Assembly: GCF_004923295.1 (NCBI RefSeq)
Contig: NZ_CP039636.1
Location: 853,253 to 917,252, forward strand
Source of the DNA: Azospirillum sp. TSH100
GTDB lineage: Bacteria > Pseudomonadota > Alphaproteobacteria > Azospirillales > Azospirillaceae
Direction of reading: 5' to 3'
Length of the DNA stretch: 64,000 nt
The notes below the pieces were generated by a model, which was not told where the DNA came from, did not search any database, and saw only the letters and a program-made list of their open reading frames with translations. Shown here piece by piece: positions 51,072-58,258 of this stretch. The position numbers and the translations under genes are program-made. The first letter of the stretch is position 1. Each line of letters starts with the position of its first letter.

Positions 51072-52367
51072 TTACGCCTCGGCCAGTGCCTGCTCCAGAT
51101 CGGCAATGATGTCGTCGGGATGCTCGATGCCCACCGACAGGCGCACATAGCCGGGGGTCACGCCGGTGGCGAGCTGGTCTTCCGCCGACAGCTGGGAATG
51201 GGTGGTGGTGGCGGGATGGATCGCCAGCGACCGGGCGTCGCCGATGTTGGCGACATGGTAGAACAGCTTCAGCGCCTCGATGAAGCGCCGCCCCGCCTCC
51301 GCCCCGCCGGCCAGCTCGAAGCCGACCAACCCGCCATAGCCGCCCTTCAGGTAGGTGTCGGCGCGCCGCCGCGCCGCGCCCTCCTGCAAACCGGGGAAGA
51401 TGACCGACGTCACCTTCGCATGCGTCTTCAGATAGTTGGCGACGATGCCGGCGTTGGCGTTGTGCTGGCGGATGCGCAGCGGCAGCGTCTCCAGCCCCTG
51501 GATCAGCTGGAAGGCCGATTGCGGGCTGAGCGCGGCGCCGATGTCGCGCAGCAGGGTGACGCGGGCGCGCAACGCATAGGCGATGGGGCCGAGCGGCTTG
51601 GCCGCCTCCGTCCAGATCGCACCGTGATAGCTGGGGTCGGGCTGGGTCAGCAGCGGGAAGCGGGCGGCATGCGCCTCCCACGGGAAGGTGCCGCCGTCGA
51701 TCAGCACGCCGCCGATGGTGGTGCCGTGACCGCCGATGTATTTGGTCGCCGAATAGATCGTCACCGCCGCGCCATGGTCGAATGGCCGCACGGTCAACGG
51801 GGCCGCGGTGTTGTCGACGATCAGCGGCACGCCCAGTTCCAGGCCGATGTCGGCGACCTCGCGGATCGGGAAGACGTTCAGCTTCGGGTTCGGCAGCGTC
51901 TCCGCATAATAGGCGCGGGTGCGGTCGTCGGTGGCGCGGCGGAAATTCTCCGGGTCGGCCGGATCGACGAAGCGCGCCTCGATGCCGATCTGCTTCAGCG
52001 TGTTGGCGAACAGGTTCCAGGTTCCGCCATAGAGGTCAGTGGAGGTGACGATGTTGTCGCCGGCCTGCGCCAGATTCAGCACCGAATAGAAGGACGCCGC
52101 CTGTCCGGACGCGACCGCAACCGCCGCGGCGCCGCCTTCCAGCACGGCGAGCCGCTGTTCCAGCACCTCGACCGTCGGGTTGGTGACGCGGGTGTAGATG
52201 TGGCCCAGTTCCTGAAGCGCGAAGAGGCGCTCGGCATGGGCGGTGTCTTGGAACTGGTAGGAGGTCGTCTGGTGGATCGGCACGGCGACGGAGCCGGTGA
52301 CGGGATCGGCGCGGAAGGCGCCGCCATGGACGGCCAGGGTTTCGAAATGCGGCGTACGGTCGATCAT
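51072..52367 (-). CDS. metY: O-acetylhomoserine sulfhydrylase MetY
   Basis: A 431-residue PLP enzyme that makes homocysteine from O-acetylhomoserine and sulfide (or methanethiol to methionine). PLP Lys209 is in IYSATKYIGGHG; the longer length and the motifs TTSYQFQDTAHAERLFAL and NPTVEVLEQRLAVLEGG distinguish it from MetB/MetC. GDARSLAIHPATTTHSQL is the family C-terminal mark. It would fix sulfide or methanethiol released by the neighbouring organosulfur systems. It lies 56 bases after the 2-oxoglutarate oxygenase gene in the same direction. Confidence 0.94.
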   Translation of the reverse strand: MIDRTPHFETLAVHGGAFRADPVTGSVAVPIHQTTSYQFQDTAHAERLFALQELGHIYTRVTNPTVEVLEQRLAVLEGGAAAVAVASGQAASFYSVLNLAQAGDNIVTSTDLYGGTWNLFANTLKQIGIEARFVDPADPENFRRATDDRTRAYYAETLPNPKLNVFPIREVADIGLELGVPLIVDNTAAPLTVRPFDHGAAVTIYSATKYIGGHGTTIGGVLIDGGTFPWEAHAARFPLLTQPDPSYHGAIWTEAAKPLGPIAYALRARVTLLRDIGAALSPQSAFQLIQGLETLPLRIRQHNANAGIVANYLKTHAKVTSVIFPGLQEGAARRRADTYLKGGYGGLVGFELAGGAEAGRRFIEALKLFYHVANIGDARSLAIHPATTTHSQLSAEDQLATGVTPGYVRLSVGIEHPDDIIADLEQALAEA

Positions 52368-52423
52368 CGGGCGGTTCCTCTCTCTCGATACTTGCTGTCG
52401 GCCGGATTTGATATCGCTTGCGG

Positions 52424-53506
52424 TCAGGCGGAGGCACCGACCAGATCGGCGTAATGGCGGCGGGCCACGTCGGGGTGGGAGCGCAGGCGGCTTTTCAGCG
52501 TGTTCTCCCCGACCGAGCTGTAGAGCGGGTTCAGCGGGTCGCGCTCGGGACCTCGCGCTTCGGCGGCGAGATCGTCCGGCAGCGGCAGCACCGGCACCCT
52601 GACATCAAGGCCGGCCCCCAGGAAGAAGGCGGTCGACAGCCGGTCCACCCCCGCTGGCGGCGTCACCACCTGATGCACCGCGGCGCGGAAATAGCCGTCG
52701 GTCGCCAGCTCCAGCAATTCGCCGGCATTGACGACGAAGGTGCCGGGGACCGGCGGCACGTCGGCCCAGCTCCCGTCGGTTTCGATCTGCAAACCGCTCT
52801 GGCGGTGCTGGAGAACCAGCGTCAGCAGACCGCTGTCCTTGTGCGGCCCGACGCCCTGCCCTCCAGCATCATCGGCAGGGGCATCATTGGCGGGAACCGC
52901 GTCATTGCCCGGATAGCGGATCAGCTTGACGAGCTGCGTCGGCTGCTCGGTCACGATCGGATCGAAGGCATCCTCCGGCAGGCGCAGGGCCACCGCCACC
53001 GTCGACAGGATGCGCCGCGACACCGCGGTCAGCTGGTCCTGGAGGCGCAGCACAGCCGGGCGCAGGTCCGGCAGGGCCTCCGGCCACTGGTTGGGGCCCT
53101 GCAGGCGGGCCCAGGGCGGCTGGTCCGGGCCTTGGGGCAAGGCCGGCCGCTCGGCACCGACGTCCAGCTGCTCGCGCCAGTCGGCCTGACCGCGCGTGCG
53201 TTCCCAGCCGGCGCGGGTATAGCCGCGGAAATGGGGCGAGTTGACCATCTCGATGGACAGCTTGTCCTGCTCCGGCAACGTGAAGAAATTGCGGGACAGG
53301 TCGAAGACGGAATCGACGAAGGCCGAATCGACCCCGTGCCCGGTCACATAGAAGGCGCCGAAGCGGCGGATCGCCGCCCGCAGTTCCGACAGGAACAGGG
53401 CGCGGTCTGCCGCAGCCCCGTCCAACCGGGCGAGATCGAGAAACGGCAGCGGCGGCCGCTCGGCCGAAGAGGGAAGCGCGGTCACAGGACTCTCCTTTGC
53501 GGACAT
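52424..53506 (-). CDS. 2-oxoglutarate/Fe(II) oxygenase, isopenicillin N synthase-like
   Basis: The 360-residue protein has the DIOX_N domain (PFLDLARLDGAAADRALF) and the 2OG-Fe(II) core: iron ligands His222 and Asp224 (GPHKDSG) and His278 (AAVHQVV), and the 2OG-binding Arg289-x-Ser291 (DRLSTAFF). It is therefore likely active. The fold class differs from TauD/AtsK sulfonate or sulfate-ester dioxygenases. Its position just upstream of metY suggests a role in sulfur scavenging, but hydroxylation of an amino acid or a plant-derived compound is equally possible. Confidence 0.87.
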   Translation of the reverse strand: MSAKESPVTALPSSAERPPLPFLDLARLDGAAADRALFLSELRAAIRRFGAFYVTGHGVDSAFVDSVFDLSRNFFTLPEQDKLSIEMVNSPHFRGYTRAGWERTRGQADWREQLDVGAERPALPQGPDQPPWARLQGPNQWPEALPDLRPAVLRLQDQLTAVSRRILSTVAVALRLPEDAFDPIVTEQPTQLVKLIRYPGNDAVPANDAPADDAGGQGVGPHKDSGLLTLVLQHRQSGLQIETDGSWADVPPVPGTFVVNAGELLELATDGYFRAAVHQVVTPPAGVDRLSTAFFLGAGLDVRVPVLPLPDDLAAEARGPERDPLNPLYSSVGENTLKSRLRSHPDVARRHYADLVGASA

Positions 53507-53575
53507 GTGTTCGGGAACGCCCGCTTGCGTGCAGCGACATGTGAAATCGGATTTTGTGGAAGCGGGTGCGGCCGC

Positions 53576-53767
53576 TCAGTCGGTGCGGCTGCGCGCCTTC
53601 AGCCAGGTACCGCGCATCTGCGCCCAGAGCCGGCTGACCGGTGCCTGCGGCGTCGGCCCGTCATTCACGGCACACATCCCCATGGCTTCCGGAAGCGGGA
53701 TCCAGACCATGGTCTGTTCGGACGCTGCGGAGGCGGAGGCCCGGCGGGCCGTCTGGGAATTGGCCAT
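53576..53767 (-). CDS. Small hypothetical protein
   Basis: A 63-residue frame starting MANSQTARRASASAASEQTM with GGAA 9 bases upstream (an alternative start lies six codons earlier). It is neither clearly hydrophobic nor of known fold: a Ser/Ala-rich N-terminus, VWIPLPEAMGMCAVNDG in the middle and a basic C-terminus. It would be the first gene before the 2OG oxygenase. I do not recognise it, and it may be a chance frame. Confidence 0.35.
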   Translation of the reverse strand: MANSQTARRASASAASEQTMVWIPLPEAMGMCAVNDGPTPQAPVSRLWAQMRGTWLKARSRTD

Positions 53768-53785
53768 GATAGCGTTCCAGTACAA

Positions 53786-54139
53786 TGACTTGGGAGGTTA
53801 GGGATTGAGGCTTGGCAAGGCCGCCGGGGTCACGGAGTTCCGGGCGGCATCTCGGTTTCACATCTGATCATTACGCGGAAGACCATCATTGTCTACTATA
53901 TTTGTGGATTTATAAGCGGGGAAAATTCAATATCAACAATCAAAATGTGTTGATTTATAAATTTTCACGAACCAATTGACAGGCAGATTTCCCTATTTGC
54001 TAATTAGGGAATAAGCGCTGCCCCTTCGCGGTTGCCCCGCCAACCGCCGGTCCGCAAACGGATCCGGCAGGCCGGGCGCCTTTTGACCGTAGCGCTCCGC
54101 AGCTTTCACAAAACAACAAACTCATTGCGGGAAACCACC
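53786..54139. promoter_or_regulatory. Regulatory region of aapJ with two palindromes and a sigma70-like promoter
   Basis: This AT-rich stretch has TTGACA (53976-53981) and GCTAAT (53999-54004) 17 bases apart, a plausible promoter for aapJ. TTCCCTA (53989-53995) and TAGGGAA (54005-54011) form a perfect inverted repeat covering spacer and -10, which looks like a repressor site. A second inverted repeat, ATCAACA (53932-53938) and TGTTGAT (53948-53954), lies upstream of the -35 box where an activator would sit. TGTCTACTATATTTGTGG (53890-53907) is weakly similar to the asf-associated motif. A ~130-base leader follows to the aapJ start. Confidence 0.55.
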
Positions 54140-55210
54140 ATGCACACTCCCTCGCAGGCTCCTTCGCGTCCGTCCTCCCGAAGCGGCCTGTCGCCGCGCT
54201 CCCTGACCGCCGGCGCCCTCAGCCTCGCCATCGGCCTCGCCGTGACAGGCGCCGCCAAGGCCGGTCCGACGCTGGACACGATCAAGGCACGCGGCAGCAT
54301 CAAGGTCGGCGTCGGCACCCAGCCGGGCTTTTTCTCCCCCGACAGCAATGGCCGCTGGCAGGGCTTCTTCGTCGATTTCGGACGGGCGCTGTCCATCGCC
54401 GTGTTCAACGATCCGGACAAGGTGCAGTTCGTCTCCTCCTCGCCGCAGCAGCGCCTGCCGTCCCTGCAATCGGGCGAGTTCGACCTCCTGCTCTCCGGCG
54501 TGACCCAGACCTTCACCCGCGCCACCAAGCTGGGCTTCCATTTCGGCCCGGTGGTCTTCTATGACGGCCAGGGCCTGCTGGTGCCGAAGAAGCTGGGGGT
54601 GACCAAGGGCAAGGACCTGAACGGCGCCACCGTCTGCGTCCAGACCGGCACCACCGGCGAACTGAACATCACCGACTTCTTCCGGCAGAACAGGATCGCC
54701 TTCAAGCCGGTGGTGATCGAGGAAACCGCCGAGAATCAGAAGGCCTTCGCCAGCGGCCGCTGCGACGTGCTGACCCAGGACGCCTCCGATCTCGCGATCA
54801 CCCGCACCCAGCTGCCCAAGCCCGACGATTACGTCCTGCTGCCCGAGCGCATCTCGAAGGAACCGCTGGCCCCGGCCATCCGCTATGGCGACGACCAGTG
54901 GCTGGAGATCGTCAACTGGGCGGTCTACGCCACCATCCAGGCGGAGGAGCTGGGCATCACCCAGGCCAACATCGACAGCTTCCTGACCAGCACCGATCCG
55001 ACGGTCCGCCGGTTCCTGGGCGTCGATCCCAGCCTGGGCGAGGCGGCCAAGCTCGATCCGAAATTTGCCTACACCATCGTCAAGACCGTGGGCAATTACG
55101 GGGAGATCTTCGACCGCAACGTCGGGCCGGCGACCAAGGTCGGGCTGGACCGCGGCTTCAACAAGCTGTGGACCCAGGGCGGCCTGCTCTACGCCCCGCC
55201 CTTCCGCTGA
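54140..55210 (+). CDS. aapJ: General L-amino acid ABC transporter binding protein AapJ
   Basis: A 356-residue periplasmic protein with a signal peptide (SLTAGALSLAIGLAVTGAAKA, cleavage near residue 42). The mature part shows the AapJ/BztA pattern: LDTIKARGSIKVGVGTQPGF, the GTTGELNITDFFRQN segment and the C-terminal IFDRNVGPATKVGLDRGFNKLW followed by TQGGLLYAPPFR. Rhizobial AapJ takes up a broad range of L-amino acids. GGGAA precedes ATG 54140. The permease gene begins nine bases after the stop. Confidence 0.94.
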   Translation: MHTPSQAPSRPSSRSGLSPRSLTAGALSLAIGLAVTGAAKAGPTLDTIKARGSIKVGVGTQPGFFSPDSNGRWQGFFVDFGRALSIAVFNDPDKVQFVSSSPQQRLPSLQSGEFDLLLSGVTQTFTRATKLGFHFGPVVFYDGQGLLVPKKLGVTKGKDLNGATVCVQTGTTGELNITDFFRQNRIAFKPVVIEETAENQKAFASGRCDVLTQDASDLAITRTQLPKPDDYVLLPERISKEPLAPAIRYGDDQWLEIVNWAVYATIQAEELGITQANIDSFLTSTDPTVRRFLGVDPSLGEAAKLDPKFAYTIVKTVGNYGEIFDRNVGPATKVGLDRGFNKLWTQGGLLYAPPFR

Positions 55211-55218
55211 GCGGCCCC

Positions 55219-56373
55219 ATGCGCTCCGGCCCATTCGCCGCGGTCACCCTCTGGTGGGGTGGCCGCAGCGGCCTTCAGGCGGCGATCCTGGCGTTGGTGC
55301 TGCTGGGTGGCTTCCTTCTCGGCTCCAACACGCTGGCGAACATGGAGCGCTTCGGCATCACGCCGGGCTTCGCCTTCCTCGGCCGCCCGGCGGGATTCGA
55401 GATCGGGGAGGCGCTGCTCGACTACCGGCCGCAGGACAACTACGCGCTGGCCCTGCTGGTCGGGCTGCTGAACACCGTCAAGGTCGCGCTGGCCGGCTGC
55501 CTGATCGCCACCGTCCTGGGCGTGCTGCTGGGGGTGGCGCGGCTGTCCGGCAATGCGCTGCTGTCCGGGCTGGTGCAGGGCTATGTCGAGCTGGTCCGCA
55601 GCACGCCGCTGCTGCTGCAACTCTTCTTCTGGAGCGCCACCTTCCAGGCGCTGCCCTCCCCGCGCCAAGCATTGAACCCGCTGCCGGGCGTCTTCCTGTG
55701 CAACCGCGGCATCCAGCTGCCCGCCTTCGCCGACGGCCGGGCAGGCGGCTCGCTGCTTGCTGCCATCGGCCTTGCGCTGGCACTCGCCCTTGCAGGGACC
55801 GCGCTGCGCCGCCGCCTGGGATGGCGGGATGTGCCGTCAGCGGCCATGGTCGCAACGGCGGTATGCGGCCTGCCCCTCACGCTGCTGCTGTCGTCGGGAG
55901 TGCCGTTGCAGGTCGAGGTTCCCGAACTTGCCGGCTTCAACTTCAGCGGCGGGACGACGGTGTCCCCGGAATTCTCCGCCCTGCTGGTCGGGCTGGTCGT
56001 CAACGCCGCGGCGATGATCGCGGAGATCGTCCGCAGCGGCATCCAGGCGGTGCCGGCCGGGCAGTGGGAGGCGGCCCGCGCGCTGGGCCTGCCGCGCCGC
56101 CGGATCATGCGGCTGGTGGTTCTGCCCCAGGCCATGCGGGTGATCGTGCCGCTGCTGACCTCCAGCTATCTCAACCTGACCAAGAATTCGAGCCTCGCCG
56201 TCGCGATCGGCTTCCCCGATCTGGTCAGCGTCATCAACACCAGCGCCAACCAGACGGGTCAGGTGCTGGAAACCATGGCGATTATGATGGGCGCCTATCT
56301 CACATTGAATCTCGCGGTCTCGGCGGCGATGAACCTGTACAATCGCCAACTGGCGGTAAGGGGATGGCGATGA
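55219..56373 (+). CDS. aapQ: Amino acid ABC transporter permease AapQ
   Basis: The 384-residue permease has the AapQ/BztB architecture: a long periplasmic insert between the first hydrophobic segments and the HisM-like core, with LLDYRPQDNYALALLVGLLNT and YVELVRSTPLLLQLFF. The EAA loop is QAVPAGQWEAARALGLPRRR. It overlaps aapM by ATGA, and pairs with AapM in the inner membrane. Confidence 0.93.
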   Translation: MRSGPFAAVTLWWGGRSGLQAAILALVLLGGFLLGSNTLANMERFGITPGFAFLGRPAGFEIGEALLDYRPQDNYALALLVGLLNTVKVALAGCLIATVLGVLLGVARLSGNALLSGLVQGYVELVRSTPLLLQLFFWSATFQALPSPRQALNPLPGVFLCNRGIQLPAFADGRAGGSLLAAIGLALALALAGTALRRRLGWRDVPSAAMVATAVCGLPLTLLLSSGVPLQVEVPELAGFNFSGGTTVSPEFSALLVGLVVNAAAMIAEIVRSGIQAVPAGQWEAARALGLPRRRIMRLVVLPQAMRVIVPLLTSSYLNLTKNSSLAVAIGFPDLVSVINTSANQTGQVLETMAIMMGAYLTLNLAVSAAMNLYNRQLAVRGWR

Positions 56374-57443
56374 CCGACGGCGTTCTGCGAAGCGCCCCGC
56401 CCCTGACCCCGCCGCAGCCGCGCTGGCAGCGCTTGTGGGCCGGCCTGTTCGGCACGCCGCTGAATGCCGCGGTGACGCTCGGCTGCCTCGCCCTTCTCGG
56501 CTGGACCGTGCCGCCGCTGCTGCGCTGGACCCTGCTGGATGCCGTGTGGGTGGGACCCGCCGACCGATGCGTCGACGCAGCCGGCGCCTGCTGGGCCTTC
56601 ATCGGCGAGAAGCTGCGCTACATCCTGTTCGGCTTCTACGACCAGGACCGGCAGTGGCGCCCGGCAGCGGCCGGCACCATCCTGCTGGTCCTGGCCGGCG
56701 TCAGCGGCATGCCGCTGTTCTGGCGTCGGGCGACGCTGTGGCTCTGGCTTTTCGGGCTGGCCGCCGCCCTGCTGCTGCTGACCGGCGGTCCCGGCGGACC
56801 GGCGGTGCCGACCGAGCGCTGGAGCGGCCTGCCGGTCAGCCTGCTGCTCGCCGTCGTCGGGCTGGTCGGCGCCTTTCCGCTGGCGGTGCTGCTGGCGCTC
56901 GCCCGGCGCAGTTCCATGGGCGGGGTGCGGACGCTGGCCGTCCTGTTCATCGAGGTGACGCGCGGCGTGCCGCTGATCGCGGTCCTTTACGTCGCGACCC
57001 TGCTGCTGCCGCTGATGCTGCCCGCCGGTGCCGCCATCGACAAGCTGCTGCGGGCGCAGATAGCGATCATCCTGTTCGTCTCCGCCTATCTGGCCGAGAT
57101 CGTCCGGGCCGGCCTTCAGTCGATACCGGCGGGTCAGTATGAAGCCGCCCAGGCGCTGGGGCTCGGCTACTGGCAATCGATGCGGCTGGTGATCCTGCCG
57201 CAGGCGCTCAGGACGGTGATCCCCTCCATCGTCACACTGGCGATCGGCCTGTTCCAGGACACCACGCTGATCATCGTCATCGGCCTGTTCGATCTGCTGA
57301 ACACCGCGCGCACCGCCGCCAAGGATCCGGCATGGCTTGGCTTCTATGACGAGGCGTTCGGCTTCGTGGCGCTGATCTACCTGACGGTCTGCGTGATCGC
57401 GTCGCGCTACAGCCTGTGGCTGGAGCGCCGGCTGCGGCGGTGA
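56370..57443 (+). CDS. aapM: Amino acid ABC transporter permease AapM
   Basis: A 357-residue permease with the AapM mark CVDAAGACWAFIGEKLRYILFG, the IEVTRGVPLIAVLYV segment and the EAA loop QSIPAGQYEAAQALGLGYWQS. I choose ATG 56370, which overlaps the aapQ stop and has AAGGGG 6 bases upstream; ATG 56364 is a close alternative. In rhizobia aapP (the ATPase) follows directly; here the next gene is a regulator on the other strand, so no ATPase is supplied locally. Confidence 0.93.
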   Translation: MTDGVLRSAPPLTPPQPRWQRLWAGLFGTPLNAAVTLGCLALLGWTVPPLLRWTLLDAVWVGPADRCVDAAGACWAFIGEKLRYILFGFYDQDRQWRPAAAGTILLVLAGVSGMPLFWRRATLWLWLFGLAAALLLLTGGPGGPAVPTERWSGLPVSLLLAVVGLVGAFPLAVLLALARRSSMGGVRTLAVLFIEVTRGVPLIAVLYVATLLLPLMLPAGAAIDKLLRAQIAIILFVSAYLAEIVRAGLQSIPAGQYEAAQALGLGYWQSMRLVILPQALRTVIPSIVTLAIGLFQDTTLIIVIGLFDLLNTARTAAKDPAWLGFYDEAFGFVALIYLTVCVIASRYSLWLERRLRR

Positions 57444-57533
57444 GTTCCTACCGCGCATCCTCACCACGCGGGGCCGGCGCCGCACCGGCTTCGCCGCCGT
57501 CCGGAAGACGGACGCGGGCCCAGGGAAGGAGCC

Positions 57534-58136
57534 TCAGGGCAGGATCTCGGTGTGCGACAGCACCAGGAACAGCAGGGAGTCGCCGTCGCCGATGTTCACA
57601 CAGGCATAGGGAACGTCGGCATCGAAAAGAATGGTGTCGCCGGCTGCCAGCCGGTGCAGGACGCCGGCTGCCCGAAGCTCCACCACGCCCTCGGCGACGA
57701 CCAGATGGGCGGCGATCCCCGGCGGATGCCCACCGCCGACCTCGCTGCCGCCGGGATGCAGGCGAATCTCGAAGACCTCGGCACCCCGTCCCTCCCCCGG
57801 CGGGGCCAGCAGCCGGGACTGGGCCAGCCCATCAGGGGAAACCAGCGTCTTCGTCTGGGATTGGCGAACCACCACCACCCCGCCCTGCTCGGTGAAACGG
57901 GTCAGCGACGCCAGCGTGACGTCAAGCGCACGGGCGATCTTCCACAGCACGGTGATGGTCGGCGCGCTGCGCCCAAGTTCGATCTGGCCCAGCATCGCCC
58001 GGCTGACCCCGGACAACCGTGCCAGCCGCTCCAGCGACAGCCCCTGGCGGGTGCGCAAGCGCCGCAGATGACGCCCCAGGATCGCAGGGATCGCGTCCTC
58101 GGCGGATGGAGCATAGTCGTCGTTCGCCACGCTCAC
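57534..58136 (-). CDS. XRE-family regulator with C-terminal cupin domain
   Basis: A 200-residue regulator with an N-terminal helix-turn-helix (RHLRRLRTRQGLSLERLARL, then SRAMLGQIELGRSAPTI) and a C-terminal cupin (about 95-195; AHLVVAEGVVELRAAGVLHRL, AGDTILFDADVPY). GTG 58136 has GGAGAGGA 6 bases upstream; a GTG at 58172 in frame is a weaker start. Cupin-XRE regulators usually control amino acid or polyamine uptake and catabolism, so the convergent aapJQM operon is a natural target. The ligand is unknown. Confidence 0.9.
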   Translation of the reverse strand: MSVANDDYAPSAEDAIPAILGRHLRRLRTRQGLSLERLARLSGVSRAMLGQIELGRSAPTITVLWKIARALDVTLASLTRFTEQGGVVVVRQSQTKTLVSPDGLAQSRLLAPPGEGRGAEVFEIRLHPGGSEVGGGHPPGIAAHLVVAEGVVELRAAGVLHRLAAGDTILFDADVPYACVNIGDGDSLLFLVLSHTEILP

Positions 58137-58258
58137 AGATCGTCCTCTCCGCTTGAACGGGCTTATGTGCACGCCACATTTCCCACTTACAGAGAAGAGA
58201 ATATTTCCTTTAGCCTATTCATCAAGTAGATTTAACGCCGCATCCGGTTTGTTCAGCA

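Noticed and set aside
57444..57533. Possible terminator after aapM (GTCCG/CGGAC hairpin)
   Set aside because: The stem is only 5 bp and no T-run follows on either strand.
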